Source: UBA668 sp041918155
GTDB taxonomy: Bacteria > Actinomycetota > Acidimicrobiia > Acidimicrobiales > Ilumatobacteraceae
Direction of reading: 5' to 3'
DNA: 64,000 nt
Assembly (NCBI GenBank): GCA_041918155.1
Contig: JAYRWH010000040.1
Coordinates: 29,087 to 93,086 of the forward strand
Part shown: one piece after another, positions 24,744 through 33,120 of the stretch
How the letters are laid out: the number at the start of each line of letters is the position of its first letter
How positions within the stretch are numbered: position 1 is the stretch's first letter
The notes under the pieces: model-generated
Told to the model about the DNA's origin: nothing
The model's database searches: none
The model's input: the letters and a program-made list of their open reading frames with translations, nothing else
Translations under genes and position numbers: made by a program

Positions 24744-27700
24744 GTGAGCACCCGGCAGACGCCCTCCGCCCGCGTCGCCGCGGTTGCGGCCGCGATCGTG
24801 ACGTTCGGCGTGGTCGAGCGCCAGGCGGGGGTCGGTCACTCGTCACTCGTGCTCGCCATCGGAGCGCTCCTCACCCTGTGGTGCGTGGTGGGCGTCGTGC
24901 GCCGCTGGTTCACCCGCTCGATCGCAGCGCCAGGCCTCGTCGAAGTCGCCGCGATCGGTGCCGCGGTCTTCTCCCTGCCCGTCAGCCGGGTGGTGCTGCA
25001 CCAGTACGACGAGCGCGCAGTGAACCTCGGCCACGTCATCTACCAGGGCCCCCTGTTCGCACCGCTGCTGTGGACCGCGCTGGTGTCGGTCGCTCTGGCC
25101 GTCGCCACCGCGGTGTTCGTGGTCGGGCCGATCCTGCACACCCTCGGGGTGCCGAACGGGCTGTTGCGCCGCCGCGCCCTGTACGCCGCGGTCACCGCCG
25201 CCTCGTTCGCGTGGCGCGTGTACGCGCTCTTGCGCATCGCCCCGGCACGCACCGACGGTGGCGACCCGCTCTACTACCACACCCAGGCGAACACGGTCGC
25301 CCGCGGCCTCGGCTTCATCGAGCCGCTCAACTGGATCGCCCACGGCAAGCAAGTGGCCACCGCCGTCCACGGCCCCGGCTACACCGTCTACCTGTCGCTG
25401 TTCTCCCGCCTCGGCGCATCGACATGGTTCGACCACCGAATGGCCTCGTCGTTGATCGGCAGCGCGTCGGTGCTGCTCGCGATCGTCATCACCCGCCGCC
25501 TCGCCGGTACGACCGCGGCACTCATCGCCGGCACGTTCGCGACGTTCTACCCCAACCTGTGGACGATCGACGGGGTGCTGTTCCCCGAGGGCCTGTTCAT
25601 CTTCTGCTGCGGCCTGGCGATCCTGTTCGCCTACCGCTGGGCGGATCACCACCGGCGCACCGATGCGGCGGGACTCGGGCTCGCGGTCGGCGCGGCCGCG
25701 CTCACCCGCGGCGAAGGCATCTTCCTCATCGGCCTGCTGTGCATCCCGCTCGTGTGGATGGCCCGCGCCGCGTTGTCGCGCCGCGAGCAGCTCGCCGCCT
25801 ACGGGCTGATGCTGCTGGGCTGCCTCGTGTTCGTCGGCCCGTGGACCGTGCGCAACATGAGCACGTTCGACACATTCGTGCCGCTCTCCACGAACGGCAA
25901 CGAGCTGCACGTGTACTCGAACTGCGACGACACGTACAACGGCAAGTTCCTCGGCTTCTGGATGTTCCAGTGCCAGGTGCGCCTGCGCGACCCCGACGGC
26001 GACGGCGTGGTGAATTTCGAGCCGGCCGGCGACGAGGCACAGAAGGCGAAGTACTGGCAGCAGGTCGGCTTCGACTACGCGAAGGATCACGCCGGGCAGT
26101 TGCCCAAGGTGGTGCTCGCCCGCATCGGCCGCCAGTGGGAGCTGTTCCGTCCATTGCAGAACGCCGAGTTCGCCCCGATCGAGGGCCGCGACGCCGACTG
26201 GGCGCGCCTCGCGCTCGTCTTCTATTACCCCCTCGCCGGGCTCTCGCTCGTCGGAGTGCGGCGCCTGCGACGGCGCAAGGTGTCGGTGCTGCCGCTCGCG
26301 GTGCAGTTCCTCGCGGTCACCATCACCGCCGCGTACGCGTACGGGACGATCCGCTTCCGCGCCCCGGCCGAGCTGGCGCTGTGCATCCTCGCCGCGATCG
26401 GGCTCGCCCCGTGGGCCGCGCGGGCGGTCTCGTGGCTGGGCGCCAGGGTGCGGCGCGGCCACGCCGACATGCCGGCCGACCCACGGCGGAAGTGGCTGCG
26501 GTGGTGGCCCGCCGCGGTGGTTGCGGCAGTCGTCATCGCGGCAGCACGCGGCCTCTACCTCGCCCCGGGCGCGCCGATGGAAGAGGGCTTCATGCTCGTC
26601 TTCCCCGAGCGGATGCTGAAGGGCGACATCCCCAACGTCGACTTCCTGCACCTCTACGGCCCGGCCTCGCTGCACCTCCTCGCCGGCGTCTACTGGCTGT
26701 TCGGCACGACGGTGAACGTCGCCCGCACCGTCGGCCTCGCCTACAACGTCGCGATCATCGTCGCGCTGATGGCGCTCGCCCGGCCGTGGGGGCGCACGGC
26801 CACCGCTGCCACCGGCGTCATGGGCGCTCTGGTGGTGCTGTCACCGATCGGGCTCAACCCGCTCGCGTGGCACGGGGCGATCGCCCTCGCGCTCTGGAGC
26901 CTCGTTGTCGCGTTCCGTGGCGGCCGACGTTCGGCGTTGTCGTCGGCCCTGCTCGTGGGCCTCGCGCTGAGCTTTCGCCCCGACCTCGTGTTCGCCATCG
27001 GTGCCGCCCACGGTGTGCGCTGGTGGCTGCGTGGCAAGTCGCGCGAACGGTGGCGCCAGGCCGCGCTCGGCCTCGCCATCGGCATGGTGCCGACGATCGT
27101 GCACGTGTTCGTCGCCGGCCCGGCGGCGTACTGGCGCGGGGCCGTCATCGAGCCGGTGTTCACCTTGCGCGGCGGGCGCACTCTGCCGCGGCCGCCGTCG
27201 CTGCACCAGCTCGACGGTGCGCTGCAGGTGATCGGCGAACGCCCCGCCCCGTGGTGGCCGTTACCCGCTCCTGATGCACCATTGCAGCTCTTCGTTTGGT
27301 TCTTCCTCCTGCCCGTGGCCGGTGTCGGCTTCCTCGTGCTCGCTGTGCGTTGGTGGCGGCGCTCGCGCTCGCCGCGCCACCTGGCGATGGTGGCCGTGGC
27401 GACGTTCTCCGTCGGCCTGCTCACCCAGGCCCTGCAACGGCCCGACTCGGCGCACCTGTTGTGGGGCAGCGTGGTGACGTTCCCGATGGCGTGCTGCTGG
27501 CTCGCCGAGTGGTGGAGCCTGCGCACCGGCACGGGCACACGCGCCGGGCGGATGGCGATGATCATGACCCCACTGGCAGTGCTGCTCGTGGTGCTGCCGT
27601 TCTACACGTTGCGCACGTACACCCAGCACGTGCGCCAATCGCTCGGCGCCTCCCACGGCGGCCTGCCCCCGGGCCTGCCGGTGGTGCGCGGCGATCGCGA

Positions 27701-28229
27701 GTACCGGCTCGGCGACGTGCGCGCGTGGAAGGCCTCCCAGCAGGCCGTCGACGACCTCTCGCGGCTGGCAGAGCCGGGCGAGCGCCTGCTGATCGGCCCG
27801 GTCGACCTGCGCCAGACCACGTACAGCGACGTGTTCTTCTACTTCCTGTTCCCCGAGCTCACCCCGGCGACCCCTTACATCGAGATGGACCCGGGGCTGG
27901 CCAACCTCGCCGGCTCGGGCCTCGACCACGACGTGGCCAGCGCCGACTGGCTGATCCTCGACCGCCTGTGGTCGGGGTGGGTGGAACCGAACGACTCGAT
28001 CGTGTTCGGCCCCGACACGCCCAACGTCGTGGTGGAGGAGCAGTTCTGCCTCGTCGGCAGCTACGAGCACGACCTCGTACGGCTGTACCACAAGTGCGCC
28101 GGAGGTGGCGCTCCTGGCCCCTACGAGGGCCCCTACGAGCCCGAGTGGGACTACGCCGCCCAGGTGCACGTCCCGATCCCGCCACGCAGCGACGGTACCT
28201 ACCCGCCCGGCTCTCCCGCCGCGCCCTGA
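24744..28229 (+). CDS. Tandem double GT-C glycosyltransferase (ArnT/GT39-like module fused to a second GT-C module)
   Basis: An 1161-residue membrane protein of two halves. Module 1 (to about 570) has the loop DGGDPLYYHTQANTVARGLGF, the exported Cys motif SNCDDTYNGKFLGFW and FRAPAELALC at its end; the same motifs occur in order in the 417-residue protein at 31867-33120. Module 2 (about 575-1161) starts a new set of helices with GAPMEEGFMLVFPERML and VDFLHLYGPASL, an independent GT-C-type active-site loop, and ends in an exported domain. A two-module GT-C could add two sugars in succession or have one module as a scaffold. The frame is uninterrupted; no frameshift or stop separates the halves. 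Monocistronic, with a hairpin at its end. Confidence 0.65.
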   Translation: MSTRQTPSARVAAVAAAIVTFGVVERQAGVGHSSLVLAIGALLTLWCVVGVVRRWFTRSIAAPGLVEVAAIGAAVFSLPVSRVVLHQYDERAVNLGHVIYQGPLFAPLLWTALVSVALAVATAVFVVGPILHTLGVPNGLLRRRALYAAVTAASFAWRVYALLRIAPARTDGGDPLYYHTQANTVARGLGFIEPLNWIAHGKQVATAVHGPGYTVYLSLFSRLGASTWFDHRMASSLIGSASVLLAIVITRRLAGTTAALIAGTFATFYPNLWTIDGVLFPEGLFIFCCGLAILFAYRWADHHRRTDAAGLGLAVGAAALTRGEGIFLIGLLCIPLVWMARAALSRREQLAAYGLMLLGCLVFVGPWTVRNMSTFDTFVPLSTNGNELHVYSNCDDTYNGKFLGFWMFQCQVRLRDPDGDGVVNFEPAGDEAQKAKYWQQVGFDYAKDHAGQLPKVVLARIGRQWELFRPLQNAEFAPIEGRDADWARLALVFYYPLAGLSLVGVRRLRRRKVSVLPLAVQFLAVTITAAYAYGTIRFRAPAELALCILAAIGLAPWAARAVSWLGARVRRGHADMPADPRRKWLRWWPAAVVAAVVIAAARGLYLAPGAPMEEGFMLVFPERMLKGDIPNVDFLHLYGPASLHLLAGVYWLFGTTVNVARTVGLAYNVAIIVALMALARPWGRTATAATGVMGALVVLSPIGLNPLAWHGAIALALWSLVVAFRGGRRSALSSALLVGLALSFRPDLVFAIGAAHGVRWWLRGKSRERWRQAALGLAIGMVPTIVHVFVAGPAAYWRGAVIEPVFTLRGGRTLPRPPSLHQLDGALQVIGERPAPWWPLPAPDAPLQLFVWFFLLPVAGVGFLVLAVRWWRRSRSPRHLAMVAVATFSVGLLTQALQRPDSAHLLWGSVVTFPMACCWLAEWWSLRTGTGTRAGRMAMIMTPLAVLLVVLPFYTLRTYTQHVRQSLGASHGGLPPGLPVVRGDREYRLGDVRAWKASQQAVDDLSRLAEPGERLLIGPVDLRQTTYSDVFFYFLFPELTPATPYIEMDPGLANLAGSGLDHDVASADWLILDRLWSGWVEPNDSIVFGPDTPNVVVEEQFCLVGSYEHDLVRLYHKCAGGGAPGPYEGPYEPEWDYAAQVHVPIPPRSDGTYPPGSPAAP

Positions 28230-28252
28230 GCGGTGCTCAGGAAGCGGCGCGG
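28219..28252. terminator. Hairpin between convergent genes, candidate bidirectional terminator
   Basis: CCTGAGC-GGT-GCTCAGG (28225-28241) is a perfect 7-bp stem with a 3-nt loop, flanked by CCGCGC/GCGCGG with a 5-nt bulge. It contains the stop codons of both the plus-strand gene ending at 28229 and the minus-strand gene ending at 28237. No T-run follows on either strand. Confidence 0.4.
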
Positions 28253-29403
28253 TGCTTCGCGCGTGCCTGGCGCAGCACCACCTCGAGGTGGCGCTCGGCG
28301 GCGCGGTCCCAGCTCAGCGAGGCGGCGTACTCCAGCGCGCCACGCCGCAGCTTCTCCAGCTGCTCGGGATCGCGCAACAGGGTGACAAAGGACGACGCGA
28401 ACTCGTCGCCGCGGTCCACGAGCAGGCCCGACTGGCCCTCACGAACCGCGTCGGTGTGGCCGACGATGCGGGTGGCGACCGATGGTGTGCCGCACGCCGC
28501 GGCCTCGGTGATCACCATGCCCCAGCCCTCGGACTGCGACGCGGTCGCGAACAGCCACGCCCGCTGGTAGGCCTCGACGAGCGCATCGTCGTCGACCCGG
28601 CCGCGCAGGGTGCACCATTCGCCCGCGCCGAGCGCGGCGATGCCCTGTTCGAGCTGACCGCGGTCGGGCCCGTCGCCCACGATCTCCAGCCGTAGGTCGG
28701 GGATCTCGCGGCGCGCCGCGGCCACGGCCTCCACGATCGTGAGATGGCGCTTCATCAACGCGAGCCGGCCGACGGCGACCACGAGCGGGGTGGGCGAGCG
28801 CCGGGCCGGGTCGGGGCGGAACATCGCTGACAGGCCGGGTTCGATCACATCGATGCCCTCCCGGCGGAAGCCGAGCTCGACAAGTTCCTCGCGGCCTGAC
28901 TCGGCGAGCGTCACCACCGGGTGGTGGCGGTACAGCCGCGGGGCGATGCGCGACTCGGTGAAGTGGCCGGCGAGTGCGATCGGGCGGGGGAAGTACTCGT
29001 GCCACATCTTGCCGTGCACATGGTGCAGCCAGGTGACGCGGGGCCCGCGGAACCACAACGGGCTGAACCACGGCAGCCCGTTCCAGATGTCGATCACGGC
29101 ATCGGCGGTGTGGCGGTCGCGCCACACACCCTCGAATGGGGTGCGCAGCAGCACCCCTGCGCGGCCGCCGTGCTGCACGATGCGATAGCCGTTGCGCTGC
29201 AGGGTACGCGGGGTGTCGAAGGTGGAGGTGCGGTGCACGATGTCGAGCCCCGCGGCCGCCCACCGGCGCAGGATCTCGTCCGCATGCACCTCGGAGCCAC
29301 CGGCCTCAGGGTCGTCGAGGTCGCGCCACGCGTAGCTGTGCACGCGGCGCACCCCGAGGGCGCGCAGTTCCTCGACCTGAGCGGCGAGCTCTGCGGACGA
29401 CAT
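28237..29403 (-). CDS. Glycosyltransferase family 4
   Basis: A 388-residue GT-B enzyme. The N-terminal Rossmann half has the ARRVHSYAWRDLDDPEAGGSE-like start (V-R-R-V-H-S then AGGSEVHADEI) common in actinobacterial GT4 proteins. The C-terminal half has VVAVGRLALMKRH, EIVGDGPDRGQLE and the donor-binding SQSEGWGMVITEAAACGTP with its E-x7-E pair. It is cytoplasmic and would use a nucleotide sugar to extend a lipid-linked precursor. It is 4 nt downstream of the DprE2-like gene on the same strand, so the two are likely co-transcribed. Confidence 0.88.
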   Translation of the reverse strand: MSSAELAAQVEELRALGVRRVHSYAWRDLDDPEAGGSEVHADEILRRWAAAGLDIVHRTSTFDTPRTLQRNGYRIVQHGGRAGVLLRTPFEGVWRDRHTADAVIDIWNGLPWFSPLWFRGPRVTWLHHVHGKMWHEYFPRPIALAGHFTESRIAPRLYRHHPVVTLAESGREELVELGFRREGIDVIEPGLSAMFRPDPARRSPTPLVVAVGRLALMKRHLTIVEAVAAARREIPDLRLEIVGDGPDRGQLEQGIAALGAGEWCTLRGRVDDDALVEAYQRAWLFATASQSEGWGMVITEAAACGTPSVATRIVGHTDAVREGQSGLLVDRGDEFASSFVTLLRDPEQLEKLRRGALEYAASLSWDRAAERHLEVVLRQARAKHRAAS

Positions 29404-29407
29404 CTGC

Positions 29408-30172
29408 TCAGCCGAGCGGCAGCCGACGCCAGATGGGGCCGGGTACGTGGCGCAGCGCCGAGAACACGTACCGCAGGATGCCCGGTGCCCACACGGTGCG
29501 GCGGCCCGAGCGCAGGCCCTTCACCGTCACCTCGGCGACCTTCTCCGGTGTGGTCGCGAACGGCGCGGCGGCCATGCCGGCGGTCATCTGCGAGTGGACG
29601 AAGCCAGGGCGCACCACCAGCACCTTCACGCCGGTGCCCACGAGCGAATCGCCGAGGCCCTGGGCGAACCCATCGAGGCCGGCTTTGGTGGCGCCGTATA
29701 CCGGGTTGGCCTTGCGCACGCGCTCGCCGGCGACGCTGGACAGCACCACCAGGGCACCATGGCCCTGGCCGCGCATCACGTTGCTGGCGGCGATCGACGC
29801 ACTGATGGCCCCGGCGAAGTTGACGCTGGCCAACGCCGCGGCCGCGACCGGATCGTTGGTGAGCTGTTCGCCACCGAGCTGGGCGAAGGCGAGCACCACC
29901 ACGTCGAGGTCGCCGTGGCGCTCCGCGATCTCCTGCAGCAGGGGTTCGTGGGTGGCGGGCGCGTCGCCCTGGAAGCCGACCACGTCGACCGTGAGGCCGG
30001 GTGCCGCCTGGCGAAGCCCGACGGCTGCTGCCTCACCGGCCTCGACGTTGCGGCAGGCGAGCACGATCGTGCGGGTCGAAGGCGACAGCAGGCCGCGGAC
30101 GATCGCCAGGCCGATGTCGCTGGTACCGCCCAACAGCACCAGGGTCTGGGGCAGGCCAAGGCCGTCGTTCAT
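29408..30172 (-). CDS. dprE2: Decaprenylphosphoryl-2-keto-ribose reductase, DprE2-like SDR
   Basis: A 254-residue short-chain dehydrogenase. The beginning, LPQTLVLLGGTSDIGLAIVRG, closely matches mycobacterial DprE2 (NPQTVLLLGGTSEIGLAI), including the SDR nucleotide-binding glycines. The catalytic site is VVLSSVAGERVRKANPVYGATKAGLD with Ser, Tyr and Lys in the expected spacing. The C-terminus FSALRHVPGPIWRRLP is also in DprE2 style. It would reduce the 2-keto intermediate made by DprE1 to decaprenyl-phosphoryl-arabinose. An ATG at 30193 is open too, but ATG 30172 fits the family start and has GGAG upstream. DprE1 is not adjacent here; it lies 3 kb away. Confidence 0.85.
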   Translation of the reverse strand: MNDGLGLPQTLVLLGGTSDIGLAIVRGLLSPSTRTIVLACRNVEAGEAAAVGLRQAAPGLTVDVVGFQGDAPATHEPLLQEIAERHGDLDVVVLAFAQLGGEQLTNDPVAAAALASVNFAGAISASIAASNVMRGQGHGALVVLSSVAGERVRKANPVYGATKAGLDGFAQGLGDSLVGTGVKVLVVRPGFVHSQMTAGMAAAPFATTPEKVAEVTVKGLRSGRRTVWAPGILRYVFSALRHVPGPIWRRLPLG

Positions 30173-30203
30173 CGCGTCGTCACTCCACTGCACGTCGGGG
30201 CGG

Positions 30204-30221
30204 CTGAAAGCATCGTTTCAG
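30204..30221. promoter_or_regulatory. Perfect inverted repeat, candidate operator
   Basis: CTGAAA-GCATCG-TTTCAG, a perfect 6+6 bp inverted repeat with a 6-bp centre, in the 105-bp divergent region between the DprE2-like gene (start 30172) and the GT-C gene (start 30278). The size suits a dimeric repressor. The regulator is unknown and not in the window. Confidence 0.35.
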
Positions 30222-30263
30222 TCTGGCAGGTGGCGAGCACCATCCCACCAGGCGTGCGGCAAC

Positions 30264-30269
30264 TATCGT
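30264..30269 (+). promoter_or_regulatory. -10 box for leaderless GT-C gene
   Basis: TATCGT, 8 nt before the ATG at 30278; no Shine-Dalgarno. Confidence 0.42.
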
Positions 30270-30277
30270 GCCCACCC

Positions 30278-31870
30278 ATGCGCCTTGCCGAAGGCCGTCG
30301 TGCGACGGCGTTGTTGTGCACCGTCGTGGCGCTCCCGTTCCTGTTCAGCGGCCTGCGTGCGCTGCTCGGCGGTTGGGCGCCGTCATGGGACACGGCGTTC
30401 GTGCAGATGCGTGTGCTCGACGTCGGCAGCCGCCACACCCCGCTGATCGGCCTGCCCTCCACGGTTTCGGTGGCGGCGGGCGCGGAGATCCATCACCCCG
30501 GCCCGCTCCAGTTCTGGCTGCTGGCGGTGCCCGAGCTCCTGCTGCGCCACACCCGCGGCGGCCTCGCGCTCGCTCAGGCCCTAGTGAATGCCGCGCTGGC
30601 CGCGGTCAGCGTGGCCGCCGCGCTGGCCGCGGCCGGTCGTCGGGCCGCGCTGGTGACCGCATTCGGCTGGCTCGCAGCGGCATGGCTGATCGGCGACGAG
30701 GCCCTGCACGACCCATGGAACCCAGCGTTCGCGATGATCGCCCTGCTGTCGTGCGCGGTGTGCGCGATCGCCTTCGTGCACCACCACCGGCCGTGGGTGG
30801 CCGCGGCCGTGGTGGCGACGGCGTCGACCGCGGCGCAGGCGCACCTCGTCGCGCTGGTGCCGGCCGTCGCGCTCGTGCTGCTCACCGCGGTCGCCGCGGT
30901 GCGTCGCGACGGGTGGCGTAGGTCGTGGCCAGCCGCCAGCGCCGCGCTCGTTGGCGGGGTCGTGGCCTGGGTGGGCCCGGTGGTCGATCAGCTCCTGCAC
31001 TCCCCCGGCAACCTGCGCGCCCTGCTCGGCGGGGCCGGCGACACGGACGCGCCGTTCGGGCCGGTCCGTGGCTTCGACCGCTTCACGCGGGTGCTCGTGC
31101 CCCCGGGCTTACTCGCCGACGGGGTACCGGCCGGGATACACGGCCCCCGCCGCGCCTGCGAATGGCTGGTCGCGCTCGCCGTGCTCGCGTTCGTCGCCTG
31201 GGGTTGGCGCCGTCGCCACACCGCCGGCCGGGCCACAGCTGTGCACCTGGTGGCGGTCGTGCTCGCGATCGCCACCTGGCTCGGCCAGGCGATCACGCCC
31301 GACTCGTACTCCTCCGCGTTCGGCCGGCACATCTGGGCGTTGATGTGGCCGGGAGTGCTGGTGGTGTGGGCCGCGGCGACGATCACCCTCGTCGACCTCA
31401 CTCGCGGGCGCGAACTACCCCACACCGCGGTGCTGCTGCGGCGAGAAGCGCCGCTCGTCATGCTCGCGCTCCTGCTGCTGGCCACCACCATGATGACGTT
31501 CACATCGCCGCTCACCGAGCAGCGCGACGGCCGCTGGTTCCAGGTGATCGGGCGCGTGTCGACAACGGTGAACCTCGACCAACTGCACGGCTCGGTGGTG
31601 GTGCGTGGCGAGGGCCTCACGCCCGAGTCGGAACTCCTCGCCGGGGTGGCCGCCGATCTGCTCCGCCAGGGCGTCGACGTGCGCCTGGACGGGCCGATCT
31701 CGGCGGGCCTGGTCAACCCGGTGCACCTCGGCACCCAAGGCGCGACCGTCCTGCTCGTCGATGCCGACGGCGGCGAGCCACCCGAGGGCGCCACCGAGCA
31801 ACGATCGCGGCCACCGCTCGTCACCCCCGATGGCCGCCCGATCCGCGTCTATGTCATGGAGAACCGGTGA
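30278..31870 (+). CDS. Multi-pass membrane protein, probable GT-C glycosyltransferase (paralogue of 11242-13137)
   Basis: A 530-residue protein. The first loop has APSWDTAFVQMRVLDVGSRH and then EIHHPGPLQFWLL; HDPWNPAFAM and HSPGNLRALLGG follow, all with counterparts in the 631-residue protein at 11242. About ten hydrophobic segments end near residue 420, with an exported tail after them. Likely a GT-C enzyme with the acidic residue of SWDT or its neighbour as catalytic candidate. The frame is open to 29447 only because it is antisense to the DprE2-like gene; ATG 30278 eight bases after TATCGT is preferred. Its stop overlaps the next start (GTGA). Confidence 0.62.
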   Translation: MRLAEGRRATALLCTVVALPFLFSGLRALLGGWAPSWDTAFVQMRVLDVGSRHTPLIGLPSTVSVAAGAEIHHPGPLQFWLLAVPELLLRHTRGGLALAQALVNAALAAVSVAAALAAAGRRAALVTAFGWLAAAWLIGDEALHDPWNPAFAMIALLSCAVCAIAFVHHHRPWVAAAVVATASTAAQAHLVALVPAVALVLLTAVAAVRRDGWRRSWPAASAALVGGVVAWVGPVVDQLLHSPGNLRALLGGAGDTDAPFGPVRGFDRFTRVLVPPGLLADGVPAGIHGPRRACEWLVALAVLAFVAWGWRRRHTAGRATAVHLVAVVLAIATWLGQAITPDSYSSAFGRHIWALMWPGVLVVWAAATITLVDLTRGRELPHTAVLLRREAPLVMLALLLLATTMMTFTSPLTEQRDGRWFQVIGRVSTTVNLDQLHGSVVVRGEGLTPESELLAGVAADLLRQGVDVRLDGPISAGLVNPVHLGTQGATVLLVDADGGEPPEGATEQRSRPPLVTPDGRPIRVYVMENR

Positions 31871-33120
31871 ACCGCTGGCGCGAACACCGCCCATTGCTCG
31901 CCGCCATGCCACTCGGGCTCGCCATCCGCATCCCACTGCTCGTGCATGCGCAGCACCAGGGCGTGCCCGGCGACCAGTTGCAGTACTCGGCGCAGGCGAT
32001 GGTGAACGCCCAGGGGCGCTGGTTCCAGCAGCCGTTCTTCCCCGGCGTACCCGCCGCCGAGCACCCGCCCGTGCTCTCCGCCGTGCTCACCCCGATCACC
32101 TGGCTGGTGTCGCACGAGCACATGATCTTCTCGCAACGGCTGGTGGTGCTCGCGTTCGGGTTGATGAACATCGCGCTGATGTACGTGCTCGGACGGCGCT
32201 GGTCGCCGGCCGCTGGCGCACTGTGCGCCCTGCTCGCCGCGGTCGACGCCCACCTCTTCCTCGACGACGTGCTGCTGTTCTCCGAGACGATCGCGGTCAC
32301 GCTCGTGATCCTGGTGCTGCTCGTGCTCACCCGCCCGGCCGAGCGCCGGCGGCCGCGACGCGACGCGATCGAGCTGGGGCTGCTGCTCGGCCTGGCGGTG
32401 CTCACCCGCGCGGAACTGGCCCTTGCCGTGCCGATGGTGTGGTGGTGGCAATGGCGCTGCCTGCCCGATCGGCGCCAGTGGCGCACGACGGCCCGCTCGC
32501 TGATTCCCGTGGTGGTGGCCCTGGCGACCGTCGCGCCGTGGGTGATCTGGAACCAGACCCGCTTCGACGACAGTGTCACGCTCTCCACGAACGACGGGCT
32601 GACCCTGCTCGGCGCGAACTGCGACGAGACGTACTACGGCAACGAGTTGGGCGGATGGAGCTTCGCCTGTTCGCTCTCCGTGGAGGGCGGCCCGAACGAC
32701 GACGCCTCCGTGGTGTCGGGCCTGCGTCGCGACGCAGCGTTCTCCTACGTGCGCCACCATGTCGGCCGCACCCCGCTGGTCGCCGCCGCCCGGCTGGCGC
32801 GCCAGTGGGAGGTCGGCTGGGTCGGTAGCCAGGCCTCCATCTCGGACGAGGAGGGCCGCCCACCGTGGCTGGTGCTCTTCGGCACGCTCCAGTGGTGGCT
32901 GCTCGGCGCGGTCGCGGTGGTGGGCCTGGCGCACAGCGACCGCCGCCGCCGCTGGCTGCTGTTGCTCCTGCCGATCCAGGTGACGATCGTGGCCGCGCTC
33001 ATCGAGCCACAGTGGCGGCTGCGGGCACCGGCGGAGCCGGCGATCATCGTCGCCGCGGCGATCGGGTTGCTCGCGCTGTACGAGCGCCGCCGCGTGGGCA
33101 ACCTCAGTCGATCAGCTTGA
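31867..33120 (+). CDS. ArnT/GT39-like GT-C glycosyltransferase (homologue of module 1 of 24744-28229)
   Basis: A 417-residue membrane protein. The first loop reads GVPGDQLQYSAQAMVNAQGRWF, with the acidic residue at the place where ArnT-type enzymes have their catalytic Asp, followed by AAEHPPVLSAVL. Later the exported motif GANCDETYYGNELGGWSFAC, RLARQWEV and WRLRAPAEPAIIVAAAIG match module 1 of the tandem protein at 24744 position for position. It starts with GTG in a GTGA overlap with the preceding gene. Its last 17 bases overlap, convergently, the end of dprE1 on the other strand. Confidence 0.72.
   Translation: MNRWREHRPLLAAMPLGLAIRIPLLVHAQHQGVPGDQLQYSAQAMVNAQGRWFQQPFFPGVPAAEHPPVLSAVLTPITWLVSHEHMIFSQRLVVLAFGLMNIALMYVLGRRWSPAAGALCALLAAVDAHLFLDDVLLFSETIAVTLVILVLLVLTRPAERRRPRRDAIELGLLLGLAVLTRAELALAVPMVWWWQWRCLPDRRQWRTTARSLIPVVVALATVAPWVIWNQTRFDDSVTLSTNDGLTLLGANCDETYYGNELGGWSFACSLSVEGGPNDDASVVSGLRRDAAFSYVRHHVGRTPLVAAARLARQWEVGWVGSQASISDEEGRPPWLVLFGTLQWWLLGAVAVVGLAHSDRRRRWLLLLLPIQVTIVAALIEPQWRLRAPAEPAIIVAAAIGLLALYERRRVGNLSRSA

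Noticed and set aside
33104..33120. CCTCA/TGAGG pairing at the dprE1/GT-C convergent end
   Set aside because: 5 bp with an 11-nt loop; expected by chance.
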